A stretch of DNA of 64,000 nt from Achromobacter spanius (GTDB lineage: Bacteria; Pseudomonadota; Gammaproteobacteria; Burkholderiales; Burkholderiaceae_B), in the NCBI RefSeq assembly GCF_003994415.1, contig NZ_CP034689.1, forward strand, positions 992,001-1,056,000, given 5' to 3'. The translations under genes and the position numbers were made by a program. This document shows, piece by piece, positions 29,918 to 39,642 of the stretch. The stretch's first letter is position 1. Each line of letters starts with the position of its first letter. The notes below the pieces were generated by a model, which searched no databases, was not told the origin of the DNA, and saw only the letters and a program-made list of their open reading frames with translations.

Positions 29918-30783
29918 CCATTCTTTTGCGGCGGCCGGACGATCAGTGGGCTTAGCCACGCCCCGACAGAATCCGCAACGACACCGACTACCCAATCGAC
30001 AAATTCCCAAGCGCCGAGACCTTGCCGTTGCCGTGAGCAGGAGCGCCTTGGCGACGGCACAACCAATCCGGACGAGGACTGGGGTGGCCGGTTGGCTCGT
30101 GTCATCAACATCTGATTGCTCAAGCAGCGGCGGGCAGACGCGCACGTTCACTGCTCCAACGAAAGCAACGGTTTCGATGTCCGCATATGGCCGGGAGCCG
30201 TCCTTGGCGAAAGACCGCGCCCGACCCATTGCTGCCGTCGGCTCTCGATGGCGGCGCCTTTCAGCACTGCGACTGACGGGCGTGCATGCGGGAACCGATC
30301 GTGCCCCCACGGCGCGTCAACAAGCGGACGCCGGAACCAACCCCGCTTTCATTGTTCGAGCTGATATTCACTAATCCATAGCCTGCGCCGCGCACGGCCT
30401 GCGCCACGTTATAACGGGCAGAACGGGCTATCCAAGTTCGTCGAGATTGATATTCGGTTTATCGAACTGACTATGAAACCCCTCGCACGGCTCCTCAGAA
30501 CGCGCGATCGTGACTGCGCCGGCGCCGGGCGAACCGCCGGCGGCAAATTCTGCGCGATGGCTGCAGGGGGCAACGGCGACTGATGTTAGGTGCATCTACG
30601 CGGGCCGCCTCGCTAGCCTCGCACCCGGCGGTCGACGCCGCCCGGCGTTGGCCGTGGTCCGTACAGAAGACACTACGACCTCTGACAGCGCGCTCGTCCC
30701 GGCGACAGCTGAGCTGCGGCCGCTTTCGATACGGAGTTGAAACTGTCGACGTTATATCGAAGCTGTGCACCAAGGCTACTCGG
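29918..30783. other. 865-bp stretch without a supported gene
   Basis: Several open frames exist on both strands but none shows a family motif or a good ribosome binding site. It links the repeat region to the decayed left edge of the copper cluster. Confidence 0.5.
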
Positions 30784-30909
30784 CGCCCCTTTGTGTGCAG
30801 CGAACCAGGCGTCAAATTTTGCGATTTCGCTTTTCTGCGCCGTGAGGGTCTCCTTTGCCATTTGTCTCATCTCTGGATCTTGCGCAGCTAATCTCATGCC
30901 CACCAACGC
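30784..30909 (-). pseudogene. DUF305 gene fragment
   Basis: 42 codons read ALVGMRLAAQDPEMRQMAKE then TLTAQKSEIAKFDAWFAAHK, the end of a DUF305 domain (D-P-x-M-R-x-M-A...Q-x-x-E-I-x-x-x-x-x-W). The N-terminal H-H-x-x-A part is missing. DUF305 proteins are often encoded in copper clusters, which fits the neighbourhood. Confidence 0.65.
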
Positions 30910-31423
30910 GCGAATCGGTTGCCGAGCACTCCTCCTGCCAACAATCGCGACCCCGTAGCCCGATCGGCGAGGGGAGCGAAGCAAATGAAACCTCTCGCGA
31001 TATTCTTTGATGGTTGGCCCAATCGCGCCGCTGCGCGTGAGCATTTCTCATCGACTAGGCATTAGGAACGAAGCTGTGCTCGCCCCACCAAAAATGGTCG
31101 CTCACGATCTGGCGGCGGCTGTGCGGTGACCTTCCCGGCGGTCGAGTACGACCTAGGCGATTGTTGAAGAGCACAAAGCCGAAGCAACTTCGAACTTATA
31201 CCGGTTTCTGATCAACGAGCTGCGCATGGATATGAGATGAGCCGATGTTGAAGATGCTGCCACAGTGCGATGGGCGCAAGTCTGGAGCTCGTCCTCGGTC
31301 CATCTCCGTAGCAAGTCGCGGAGGCTTGCCAAGAGTTCGGCCCCTGTTGGGACCGAACCGGCTATAGCCAACAAACGCACCCACGCCGTGCTCCGCACGC
31401 TGTGCGAGCCAAGCTCCAGATAG
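30910..31423. other. 513-bp stretch without a supported gene
   Basis: No recognised motif in any frame; probably decayed sequence between the DUF305 and DUF4148 remnants. Confidence 0.45.
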
Positions 31424-31830
31424 TTAGCCGTTAGTTTCCGGATAGTCCAGTTCACCGAAAGAGATCTGGCCGGCGGCGTTAGCCGCATCGAGTTCAGCGC
31501 GAATTTCCCCGCGAGGTCTGGATTGGGACATCGTCTCGAGAAGCGCCGTTCGGATAGGCCTGTCCGCGTCGCTCACAAGCCCAGCAGCTTTCGCCGCGCG
31601 CAATTCCGTACCGCCCTGGGGCGCGTCTTCGAACTCGTGTGCGAACAGACGGGCGCATATGCCTGCTTGCAATACGTAATTAGCACGGCTGCCCGAGACT
31701 GTTGCAACTCTTGCAGGACCTGTTCTCTTGTCTTCGACTGTGCGTACGCAGTGGACGCTATGCCGACTGATGGCACAGAGACGAGAAGGGCAAATGTGAA
31801 ACGATTCAAGAGTTTTTTGATAGTGAATAG
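31424..31830 (-). pseudogene. DUF4148-type periplasmic protein, frameshifted
   Basis: The first part reads IKKLLNRFTFALLVSVPSVG then IASTAYAQSKTREQVLQELQ (signal peptide with AYAQ cleavage, then DUF4148 start). About 31685 the frame changes and continues LRAAKAAGLVSDADRPIRTA then SRPRGEIRAELDAANAAGQI, ending at 31424. No ATG stands at the expected start. DUF4148 proteins are small periplasmic proteins typical of Burkholderiales, often under metal control. Confidence 0.6.
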
Positions 31831-32002
31831 ACGTCCGCTGGAGGGCGAAACGAGCTTTCCATCGCCCAGCGACCGACCTCCAGTGCACGGCCTACGGTTG
31901 ATCCGGGCTTCGGCCGCGCTTCGAGTATGCCGCTGAAGAACTCCGCGGACATGGACCACGGTGCGATCACAAATCTGAGTGCGATGGAGGAAGCGTCGTG
32001 CC

Positions 32003-32356
32003 TCAAGTTCCGAGGGCATTGACCCAACCCGCTTCGCCGTCCACAGCTTGCCAGTGTGGATGGGACGTCCGCGACAGAATGCTGGGTCGGTCACCCGGTG
32101 CCTTGCTTCTTCCGAAGGCGGCTGTCCATCCTTCCTCGCCGTCGGTCAATGTCCATCCATCGGCCGCAAATGGCCGCTTCTTCCAAGCTGCCAGGTCTTG
32201 AGCGACCTGCTCGCGTGTGACAGCAGAGGGCGCATAATGTGTCGCGACGCCGATTTCGTCGTTGGTAACTTCGAAGGTAGTGGATGCGCCGGCGATGGCC
32301 GGCCCGAGCGCTGCCGCAGTCACAATAAGTGAAGTGATTGATTTACGAGTGCTCAT
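32003..32356 (-). CDS. small periplasmic DUF4148-like/CopQ-like protein
   Basis: 117 residues with signal peptide MSTRKSITSLIVTAAALGPA then IAGAS, and a mature part FEVTNDEIGVATHYAPSAVT, REQVAQDLAAWKKRPFAADG. The N-D-E-x-G-V-x-T-H start followed by T-R-E-Q-V is characteristic of the small copper-induced proteins (CopQ-like, DUF4148-related) of Cupriavidus. It is divergent from copR and shares the 120-bp intergenic region with the CopR-box-like dyad, so CopR probably controls it. The C-terminus has two similar stretches (TDGEEGWTAAF, VDGEAGWVNAL). Role unknown. Confidence 0.65.
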   Translation of the reverse strand: MSTRKSITSLIVTAAALGPAIAGASTTFEVTNDEIGVATHYAPSAVTREQVAQDLAAWKKRPFAADGWTLTDGEEGWTAAFGRSKAPGDRPSILSRTSHPHWQAVDGEAGWVNALGT

Positions 32357-32445
32357 AAATAGTCCTTGGGTTCAGAGTTGAACGGCGTGGTTGTCTTACA
32401 GGCTGAACTCTACGTGGGCTGTCCTGACATGACTCGGACTGGCTG

Positions 32446-32461
32446 ATTACATTTATGCAAT
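32446..32461. promoter_or_regulatory. CopR-box-like dyad before copR
   Basis: ATTAC-ATTTAT-GCAAT, one mismatch from the perfect ATTAC-N6-GTAAT dyads at 34516 and 42712. Lies 16 bp before the copR start and upstream of the divergent DUF4148-like gene. Confidence 0.6.
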
Positions 32462-32476
32462 GAATTGAGGTGGACT

Positions 32477-33151
32477 ATGCGTATTCTGGTCATCGAAGAT
32501 GAGCGCAAGCTTGCGCACTATCTTCAGAAGGGATTGAGGGAGCACAACTACGTCGTCGACGTTTCACTGGACGGGACAGACGGCAGGCATGCTGCACTGG
32601 AGAACAACTACGACCTGATAGTGTTGGATGTCATGCTTCCCGGTATCGACGGGTTCGGTATCTTGAGCGACCTGCGCCGGAGTAAGGACACGCCTGTGCT
32701 CATGTTGACTGCGCGCGATAAGGTGGAAGACCGCGTTCGAGGTTTGGAGGGTGGAGCGGACGACTACCTTGTAAAGCCATTCGCGTTTTCTGAGCTCCTT
32801 GCTCGGATACAGGCATTGCTGCGCCGCGGCCGAGGGCAAGAATCCACGCTGTTGCGACTGGACGACTTAGAGTTGGATCTAGCCCGTCGCAAGGCTCACC
32901 GTGCGGGAGTCAGACTTGAATTGACCGCGAAAGAATTTTCCTTGCTCGCGTTGATGTTGCGCCGTCAGGGTGAGGTGCTGTCCAGGACAATGCTCGCGGA
33001 GCAGGTGTGGGATATGAATTTCGATGGCGACACAAACGTCATTGAAGTGGCAGTGCGCCGACTCCGCGCGAAGATTGATGACCCATTCGAAAGAAAACTC
33101 CTTCATACCGTTCGCGGGATGGGCTACGTGCTTGAGGCTAGAGCATCGTGA
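32477..33151 (+). CDS. copR: CopR/CusR-type heavy-metal response regulator
   Basis: 224 residues. Receiver domain with E8/D9 region (VIEDERKLAHYL), phosphoacceptor D51 (LIVLDVMLPGIDGF) and K of DDYLVKPFAF; winged helix with LELTAKEFSLLALMLRRQGE, EQVWDMNFDGDTNVIEVAVR and VRGMGYVLE, the sequence typical of CopR/CusR/CzcR regulators. GAGGTGGACT precedes the ATG. It activates cop genes when phosphorylated by CopS; three dyads in the cluster are candidate binding sites. Confidence 0.93.
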   Translation: MRILVIEDERKLAHYLQKGLREHNYVVDVSLDGTDGRHAALENNYDLIVLDVMLPGIDGFGILSDLRRSKDTPVLMLTARDKVEDRVRGLEGGADDYLVKPFAFSELLARIQALLRRGRGQESTLLRLDDLELDLARRKAHRAGVRLELTAKEFSLLALMLRRQGEVLSRTMLAEQVWDMNFDGDTNVIEVAVRRLRAKIDDPFERKLLHTVRGMGYVLEARAS

Positions 33152-34530
33152 GAGGCTGGCGCATACCGTCGATTGAAATTCGCCTGACGGTACTGCTGGG
33201 CGTGATCGCTTTCGTCGTTTCCTCCATTGCCGGCTATACCTTGTTCTGGGCACTTAAGCGGGAAGTGCAGCGCCAGGAGATGACTGAGGTGGCGGGAAAG
33301 TTGGAGCTAATAGACCATCTAATCGATATGCTCGATACGCCTCCGGACATGGAGCAATTTCGAGAGACTCTCGGCAATATCCTCGTCGGCCATGTCAATC
33401 TTAGGGTGTGGATCTTGAGCCGTGATGGAAAGGTTCTCTACGGCGCCGACGCGCCTCCCTCGCTGCGGCAAGTGGGCAAGGACGAAGTGTGGCTAAAGAC
33501 TCAGGACGGATGGGACATGCGAGGTTTGAGTTTGAGGATTGACAGTCCGGTTCTCAAAGACGCCAACCTGATCGTCGCGGTGAATATTCGGCCAAGCATG
33601 CAGTTCCTGTATGCGTTCGCAACTGCACTGATTCTCATCTGTGCACTGTGGGTCGGCGCCACGGTGGTGTTATCCGCCTGGGCGGTTCGGCGTTCGCTAG
33701 TGCCGATACGCCGGCTATCCGTCCAGGCCTCCCGTATCCAGCCTGAGAACTTGGCGGTACGACTTCCTGAGCACGGGATCGACCGGGAGCTACGCGAATT
33801 CACGCATACGTTCAATAACACACTGGATCGTTTGCAAGCGGCGTATCAGCAGATGGAGGGCTTTAACGCAGATGTAGCGCATGAACTGCGCACTCCGTTG
33901 GCGACGCTAATCAATGGTACCGAGGTCACACTTTCCTCGGCTCACTCCGTTGATGAGCTGAAGGATCTGCTGGCCTCAAACTTGGAAGAACTGCAGGGCC
34001 TGACGGCCCTTGTCAATGATATGTTGTTCCTCGCTCGCGCAGATGGCGGGGAGCTCGCTCAGGATCGGCAACAAGTCCACCTGCTTGATGTAGCAACGCA
34101 CGTCGTCGAGTACTACGAGGCGGCATTGGAAGAAGCCGGACTGTCGGTCACGATTCACGGTGGAGGGATGGTTGGAGCAAACCCGCGCTTGTTGCGCCGG
34201 GCTTTGGCAAACCTGTTGAGCAACGCCATAAAGGCGAGCCCAAGAGGTCTCAACATTGATATTTTCTGCAGCGGCAGTGGCAGCGAAGGCGACATCAAGG
34301 TCCGCAACATGGGCACCCCCATCGAACCAGAGGCGTTGCCCCGAATCTTTGATCGCTTCTTTCGGGCTGACACTGCCCGCAGCGGGAGAGCAGAGGGACA
34401 TGGGCTAGGTCTGGCGATCGTTCATGCAATAGCACGTATGCATGGTGGTGCCGCGTTTGCGGTATCTAATCGAGGCGGCACAGAAGTGGGCATATCGATC
34501 GGCCATACAGCTAACATTACAAAAAAGTAA
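33148..34530 (+). CDS. copS: CopS/CusS-type heavy-metal sensor kinase
   Basis: 460 residues. Membrane helices about 14-34 and 155-178 enclose a periplasmic sensor; HAMP follows; His245 in GFNADVAHELRTPLATLING; N box ALANLLSNAIKASPRG; G2 GRAEGHGLGLAIVHAIARMH. Starts at GTG overlapping the copR stop (GTGA). The group senses periplasmic Cu(I)/Ag. Its last codons overlap the next CopR-box-like dyad. Confidence 0.93.
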   Translation: MRGWRIPSIEIRLTVLLGVIAFVVSSIAGYTLFWALKREVQRQEMTEVAGKLELIDHLIDMLDTPPDMEQFRETLGNILVGHVNLRVWILSRDGKVLYGADAPPSLRQVGKDEVWLKTQDGWDMRGLSLRIDSPVLKDANLIVAVNIRPSMQFLYAFATALILICALWVGATVVLSAWAVRRSLVPIRRLSVQASRIQPENLAVRLPEHGIDRELREFTHTFNNTLDRLQAAYQQMEGFNADVAHELRTPLATLINGTEVTLSSAHSVDELKDLLASNLEELQGLTALVNDMLFLARADGGELAQDRQQVHLLDVATHVVEYYEAALEEAGLSVTIHGGGMVGANPRLLRRALANLLSNAIKASPRGLNIDIFCSGSGSEGDIKVRNMGTPIEPEALPRIFDRFFRADTARSGRAEGHGLGLAIVHAIARMHGGAAFAVSNRGGTEVGISIGHTANITKK

Positions 34531-34531
34531 T
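34516..34531. promoter_or_regulatory. CopR-box-like dyad before copI
   Basis: Perfect ATTAC-AAAAAA-GTAAT dyad across the copS stop codon, 77 bp before copI. Likely activates the copI-copA-copB transcript. Confidence 0.7.
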
Positions 34532-34608
34532 CTTTCTGACAGCTTGGGGTTGGGCGCGGCTATCTATAGTGCGAATACGACCTCCCCATCTAAGCACAGA
34601 GGATTGCG

Positions 34609-35100
34609 ATGGCTAAGAAAAAGATATTGGCTAAAGTGGCTACAGCCACGGCGGCGTTGATGATCTCCCTGGGTGCGGTGGCTTCTGACGACCACGGCGG
34701 GGGGCATCGCGACGGCCATAACACGGCCACGATGATCGGCAAACCTGGTTTGTCCGACAAGGTGTCTCGAACGATCGACGTCAACATGACAGACGCCATG
34801 CGGTTCATGCCGAGCGACGTTGAGGTCAAGGCTGGCGAGACGGTTCGGTTCAACGTGACCAATTCGGGGAGGATTCGTCACGAAATGGTGTTGGGGACAG
34901 AAGCCAATCTCGATGCCCACTATCAGATGATGCTGAGCGATTCCGGTATGCGCCATGAAGAACCCAACTCGATTTCATTATCGTCCGGAAAGACGGGCGA
35001 AATCGTATGGCAGTTCGACAAGGCGGGGCGAGTCGCGTTCGCATGCCTGGAACCGGGCCACTATCCCGCAGGCATGAAAGGCGCAGTGTCGATCAAGTAA
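34609..35100 (+). CDS. copI: periplasmic cupredoxin, CopI-like
   Basis: 163 residues. Signal peptide with cleavage after AVAS; His/Asp-rich start (DDHGGGHRDGHN); blue-copper fold with type-1 ligands His of NSGRIRHEMVLGT, Cys of VAFACLEPGH, His and Met of EPGHYPAGM. CopI proteins bind periplasmic copper and are needed for copper tolerance in Rubrivivax and others. Good spacing after GAGGATTGCG. First gene after the CopR-box dyad; copA follows after 41 bp. Confidence 0.88.
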   Translation: MAKKKILAKVATATAALMISLGAVASDDHGGGHRDGHNTATMIGKPGLSDKVSRTIDVNMTDAMRFMPSDVEVKAGETVRFNVTNSGRIRHEMVLGTEANLDAHYQMMLSDSGMRHEEPNSISLSSGKTGEIVWQFDKAGRVAFACLEPGHYPAGMKGAVSIK

Positions 35101-35141
35101 CCAAGGCCGGGGGCCTAATGAGCCGCTCGGGGAGATAGCGA

Positions 35142-37004
35142 ATGACAAGTGCAGTTTCAAACCATCGCCGCCGCTTTGTTCAGGGCTTGGCGGCCGGAGG
35201 CACGTTGGCCGGCCTCGGTCTTTGGCGCACGCCCGTCTGGGCAGCCGCCAACGCGTCGCAGAATTCAGTGCTGTCTGGCACCGACTTCAAGTTGGAAATC
35301 GCGCAGACTCCAGCGAACCTCACGGGTGCGCCCCGTATGGCCACAACGGTTAACGGGACACTCCCTGCTCCGACATTGCGCTGGCAGGAGGGCGATACTG
35401 TCACGCTACGCGTGACTAATCGCCTGAAAGAGGATACCTCGATTCACTGGCATGGGATCCTTCTTCCCACGGGCATGGACGGCGTGCCGGGGCTCAGCTT
35501 TCCCGGTATTCGTCCGGGGGAGACATTTGACTACCAATTTCAAGTGCGCCAAAGCGGCACATATTGGTATCACAGTCATTCGGGCTTCCAAGAGCAAACC
35601 GGGCTGTACGGCGCGATCGTCATCGATCCTGAACGTCCCGACCCGGTAAGCGCAGATCGCGAGCACGTCGTACTGCTTTCGGACTGGACCGACGAAGATC
35701 CGATGAATGTCTTCCGCAAGCTGAAGGTGATGCCCGATTACTACAACTACATCCAACCATCGGTCGAGAGTCTCCGAGAGGATGCGAAGAGGGTCGGATG
35801 GAAGCAGGCATTGAATGAGCGTCTGATGTGGCAGCAGATGCGCATGAACAATACGGACCTCGCCGATGTGTCCGGCGCCACATACACCTTTCTGACGAAT
35901 GGGAAATCGCCCGCTGCGAACTGGACTGGACTCTTCAGGCCAGGAGAGAAAGTGCGCCTCCGCTTTATTAACGGTTCGGCAATGACCTATTTTGATGTCC
36001 GGATCCCCGGTCTGAAAATGTCGGTGGTGGCCGCTGACGGGCAGCCCGTCAGGCCGGTGGAAGTGGATGAGTTCCGGATAGGTGTCGCAGAGACCTTCGA
36101 CGTTATTGTCGAACCGTCTGAAGACCGCGCTTACACCATCTTTTCGCAAGCTATGGATCGGTCCGGCTATGCGCGCGCGACGCTCGCTCCGCGCGAGGGA
36201 ATGCAGGCGGAAGTTCCCGCATTGGACCGCGTGCAAGTCTTGACCATGATGGATATGGGCATGGCTCACGATATGTCTGGGATGGAGATGGGAAGCTCGA
36301 GTGGAGCGGCAATGGAGGGAATGGATCATTCCTCCATGGGAAGCACACCATCGTCAAGTCCAGACGCTATGGATCATGGTTCGATGCAGGGCATGGATCA
36401 CGCCGGCATGAGCGGCATGGGCGCAATGTCAGGAATGGCAGGAATGAATCATGGCGACAACGGAAATGAAGGAGGCATGGTCGAGGTCAAGCACCCCTAT
36501 CCGGGAGAACGCAGTCCAGCCAATACGATGCCCCCCGAGGTCGTCTCGACGAGATTGGACGACCCAGGCCCTGGCTTGCGCGATAACGGTCGCAGGGTTT
36601 TGACATATGCCGATCTCCATTCCGTGATGGAGCCGGCGGACAATCGAAATCCCACGCGGGAGATCGAGCTCCATCTGACGGGCAACATGGAGCGCTACAT
36701 GTGGTCATTCAACGGTCTTAAGTTCACTGAGACAAAGCCCATTGTGCTCAAGTTTGGAGAGCGGGTCCGCTTTGTTTTGGTCAATGACACCATGATGACT
36801 CATCCCATTCATCTGCACGGAATGTGGAGCGACATGGAGTCCCCAGATGGGAAGTTCCAAGTCCGCAAGCACACAATAAGCTTGAATCCTGCGCAGCGTA
36901 TCACCTACCGAGTGAGTGCCGACGCCCGAGGAAACTGGGCATATCACTGTCATCTTCTCTTTCATATGGAAGCTGGCATGTTCCGTGCAGTGGTCGTGGA
37001 GTGA
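35142..37004 (+). CDS. copA: CopA multicopper oxidase
   Basis: 620 residues. Twin-arginine signal (NHRRRFVQGLAAGGTLAGLG), then three cupredoxin domains with copper sites HWHGILLP, YWYHSHSGFQEQ, HPIHLHGMW and HCHLLFHMEAGM. A Met/His-rich insert lies at about 368-450 (repeats of MDHSSMGS, MDHGSMQG, MDHAGMSG). CopA/PcoA oxidises or sequesters periplasmic Cu(I). GGGGAGATAGCGA precedes the ATG. copB starts six bases after its stop. Confidence 0.95.
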   Translation: MTSAVSNHRRRFVQGLAAGGTLAGLGLWRTPVWAAANASQNSVLSGTDFKLEIAQTPANLTGAPRMATTVNGTLPAPTLRWQEGDTVTLRVTNRLKEDTSIHWHGILLPTGMDGVPGLSFPGIRPGETFDYQFQVRQSGTYWYHSHSGFQEQTGLYGAIVIDPERPDPVSADREHVVLLSDWTDEDPMNVFRKLKVMPDYYNYIQPSVESLREDAKRVGWKQALNERLMWQQMRMNNTDLADVSGATYTFLTNGKSPAANWTGLFRPGEKVRLRFINGSAMTYFDVRIPGLKMSVVAADGQPVRPVEVDEFRIGVAETFDVIVEPSEDRAYTIFSQAMDRSGYARATLAPREGMQAEVPALDRVQVLTMMDMGMAHDMSGMEMGSSSGAAMEGMDHSSMGSTPSSSPDAMDHGSMQGMDHAGMSGMGAMSGMAGMNHGDNGNEGGMVEVKHPYPGERSPANTMPPEVVSTRLDDPGPGLRDNGRRVLTYADLHSVMEPADNRNPTREIELHLTGNMERYMWSFNGLKFTETKPIVLKFGERVRFVLVNDTMMTHPIHLHGMWSDMESPDGKFQVRKHTISLNPAQRITYRVSADARGNWAYHCHLLFHMEAGMFRAVVVE

Positions 37005-37010
37005 AGGCAA

Positions 37011-38033
37011 ATGACAAACCATAAACGTACGAGAAATTGGCTCGCGGCGATTGCGGGAGGGGCAGTTCTGGCGGGCACTGGTGGGTTAGCAATGGCTCAA
37101 ACGAATCCCGGCGCGATGCCTGGTATGGACCACGGTTCGAGGGATGCCATGAACCACGGTTCGGCGGAAGGCTCTAGCCAGGATACGATGAAAGGCATGG
37201 ATCATGGCTCGATGAAGGGCATGGATCATGGCTCGATGAAGGGCATGAGCCAGGATTCGATGAAAGGCATGGATCATGGCTCGATACAGAACATGTCGGG
37301 CGGAACGAATTCAGGCGCAGTGCCGGTTGGAACCTTACCCACAAGCGACGGCACAACGGAACAACGATATTCCGCTTACGACATCCATCCACACATGATG
37401 GACAACATGATCACGAGCCATCTGCTTTTTGACAAACTAGGTATGGCATATGACAGAGATGGCAACACTGGTCTTCAATGGGACGGCCAGTTCTGGGTCG
37501 GGCGTGATCTGAATAAGCTCTGGATAAAGAGTGAAGGCGATCGGGTCAATGGCAGCACTGACGGAAAGATCGAGGCATTCTGGAGTCACACCGTTTCACC
37601 ATTCTGGGATCTACAGTTGGGCGCGCGGCGCGATTTCGGCACTGGTCCTAAGCGCAACTGGGCCGCGATCGGTGTTCAGGGCGTGGCTCCCTATAACATC
37701 GAGACGGAAATAACAGGTTATGTGGGAGGGTCTGGACGAACCGCGCTCGCGCTGAAGGCTGAATACGATCTGCTGCTTACACAGCGCCTAATCCTGACTC
37801 CAGAGATCGAAGCCAGTGTGTACGGAAAGGACGACAAGGCGCGAGGTATCGGTGCGGGCTTGTCGGATGCCTCGTTCTCTTTGCGATTGCGCTATGAGGT
37901 GACCCGCGAAGTTGCACCTTACATCGGTGTTTCGTTCGGACGAAAGTTCGGAAATACGGCGAGCTATGCGAGCGAAGAGGGAGAAAGCCGGTCTGAGCGC
38001 GCGATCTTGGCTGGGGTTCGTATCTGGTTTTAG
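37011..38033 (+). CDS. copB: CopB outer-membrane copper-resistance protein
   Basis: 340 residues. Signal peptide cleaved after AMAQ; Met-rich region about 35-95 with repeats MKGMDHGS; then the CopB beta-barrel: RYSAYDIHPHMMDNMITSHL, DGQFWVGRDLNKLWIKSEGD, SPFWDLQLGARRDFG and YIGVSFGRKFGNTASYASEE, ending in a terminal aromatic (RIWF) as outer-membrane barrels do. The Met-rich repeats are also direct DNA repeats. GGAGTGAAGGCAA precedes the start. Confidence 0.93.
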   Translation: MTNHKRTRNWLAAIAGGAVLAGTGGLAMAQTNPGAMPGMDHGSRDAMNHGSAEGSSQDTMKGMDHGSMKGMDHGSMKGMSQDSMKGMDHGSIQNMSGGTNSGAVPVGTLPTSDGTTEQRYSAYDIHPHMMDNMITSHLLFDKLGMAYDRDGNTGLQWDGQFWVGRDLNKLWIKSEGDRVNGSTDGKIEAFWSHTVSPFWDLQLGARRDFGTGPKRNWAAIGVQGVAPYNIETEITGYVGGSGRTALALKAEYDLLLTQRLILTPEIEASVYGKDDKARGIGAGLSDASFSLRLRYEVTREVAPYIGVSFGRKFGNTASYASEEGESRSERAILAGVRIWF

Positions 38034-38277
38034 CGTCTAGTGCCACCCAACGCATCTTGTCGGTATCCATGTCGAGCTAGCTCTCTTAGCACCGACACGC
38101 CGGCTTTGGGAATGAGCCTATTCAAATCGTGGTGCGAGTTGGATGGGATCCGAGCAGAGCAACCGACAATTGTTTGACACGTCCTGCATCCCTCATGGCC
38201 ACGGTGGACCGCCGCTCCAACCTATCGGGTGGTGTTCATGCCGTGATTTTAATCCGCAGTGTATTTAGGGGCTCGCA

Positions 38278-38664
38278 ATGCCAACCTTTTTCGCAACAAT
38301 TCGCGCCGCAGTGACTATGGGCGCCATGCTCGCCAGCGCCGCAGCGATCGCTCATCCGAAGTTGCTTTCTTCCTCGCCCGGCGACAAGGCCGAGGTGACG
38401 GCACCGCCGAAGATCGAGCTGAAATTCTCGGAAAATCTGACAACGCAATTCTCTGGAGCGACGCTAGTCATGACCGGTATGCCCGGTATGGCGAATCACG
38501 GGCCGATGAAGGTGAACGCCAAAATCTCAGGTAGCGATGACCCGAAGGCTATGATCATCACGCCGGTGCAAGCGCTTGCGCCTGGCAACTACCGAGTGGA
38601 TTGGCGTGCGGTGTCCTCCGATACGCATCCAGTCACCGGCAGTATCGCGTTTACCGTCAAGTGA
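38278..38664 (+). CDS. copC: CopC periplasmic copper-binding protein
   Basis: 128 residues. Signal peptide then mature start AHPKLLSSSPGDKAEVTAPP, with His1 of the mature chain as Cu ligand; KIELKFSENLTTQFSGATLV, VQALAPGNYRVDWRAVSSDT and HPVTGSIAFTVK complete the CopC fold. AGGGG precedes the ATG. 244 bp separate it from copB, so it may have its own promoter. copD follows after 7 bp. Confidence 0.93.
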   Translation: MPTFFATIRAAVTMGAMLASAAAIAHPKLLSSSPGDKAEVTAPPKIELKFSENLTTQFSGATLVMTGMPGMANHGPMKVNAKISGSDDPKAMIITPVQALAPGNYRVDWRAVSSDTHPVTGSIAFTVK

Positions 38665-38671
38665 TTCCTGA

Positions 38672-39592
38672 ATGGACTGGCCGACTGTCCTCGTGCGTTT
38701 CGCACTCTATCTTGACCTTGCCATGTTGTTCGGGCTGCCGCTGTTCAGTATGTACGCGCTACGCGAAGGAGAAATCGCCTCGTCAACGGGTGCGCGCTTC
38801 TTAGCGGTTAGCACGGCGCTCGCTGCTGTGGGCATCACCCTGTCGGTGGTCAATATTGCCATAATGGCCAAAAGCATGACCGGCGCCACATCCTATGCAG
38901 AGCTTCAAAGCCACGTCTTCGAAATGATCGTGACAGGCACTGACTTTGGCGCGGCATGGCTGGCTCGACTGGGTGCGTTGATACTATGCGTGCTAGTGGG
39001 AGTATTTGCTCGCACGCAACAAAAGTTCCGACTGGGCGTTTTTTCGATAGCCGGTGGCATCGCGCTGTCCACACTCGCTTGGGGCGGGCATGGTGCCATG
39101 GACGAAGGCGTTAGGCGGTACGTTCACCTCACATCGGACATCGCGCATTTGATCGCCGCCGGCGCATGGGCGGGCGCGCTTCTCGCGTTCCTCCTGTTAT
39201 CTCAGCCGACAGCCACACCCGGCAACGTTGCCTTATTGAACCGCACTTCAAACGGCTTTGCCCAAGTGGGCACAGCCATCGTGCTGACGCTTGTCATTAC
39301 GGGCACGGTCAACTATTTGTTGATCGTCGGTGCTTCGGTACCCGATATGTCGTTGACATCGTACGGTGGTCTGCTTGTTGCAAAGCTTGGTTTATTTGGC
39401 ACGATGCTTGCCCTGGCTGCAGCTAATCGCTTCTATCTAAGTCCGCGTCTGGAGCACGCGGTCCGAACGGGCGATCATGCGATAGCTGTTCTTACGCTAC
39501 GTCGTAGCCTCATGTTCGAGAGTACTGCTGCCACTCTTATCCTACTTCTTGTTGCAGCATTAGGGGTCCTGTCACCATCGCCCATGTCGTGA
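38672..39592 (+). CDS. copD: CopD inner-membrane copper protein
   Basis: 306 residues, about eight membrane helices: LYLDLAMLFGLPLFSMYALR, TDFGAAWLARLGALILCVLV, HGAMDEGVRRYVHLTSDIAH (His residues of the copper path) and AGAWAGALLAFLLLSQPTA. CopD works with CopC in moving copper across the inner membrane. Directly follows copC. Confidence 0.92.
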   Translation: MDWPTVLVRFALYLDLAMLFGLPLFSMYALREGEIASSTGARFLAVSTALAAVGITLSVVNIAIMAKSMTGATSYAELQSHVFEMIVTGTDFGAAWLARLGALILCVLVGVFARTQQKFRLGVFSIAGGIALSTLAWGGHGAMDEGVRRYVHLTSDIAHLIAAGAWAGALLAFLLLSQPTATPGNVALLNRTSNGFAQVGTAIVLTLVITGTVNYLLIVGASVPDMSLTSYGGLLVAKLGLFGTMLALAAANRFYLSPRLEHAVRTGDHAIAVLTLRRSLMFESTAATLILLLVAALGVLSPSPMS

Positions 39593-39642
39593 TGACTTTT
39601 TGGACTCTAGTGCATTTTCTATACCGCCAACCGAGAAACTTG

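Noticed and set aside
29382..29921. Minus-strand frame with repetitive MSRLCRGY peptides
   Set aside because: It is the translation of the 11-bp repeats (33 bp = 11 residues), with no ribosome binding site.
29787..30374. 195-codon plus-strand frame beginning in the 11-bp repeats
   Set aside because: The first part only translates the repeats in rotating frames and the rest is low complexity; no ribosome binding site and no family motif.
31153..31488. 111-codon minus-strand frame
   Set aside because: No motif or ribosome binding site; its start overlaps the DUF4148 remnant in another frame.
37124..37290. Tandem repeat array of possible regulatory meaning
   Set aside because: It is the DNA of the Met-rich repeats of CopB, kept in frame and explained by protein function.
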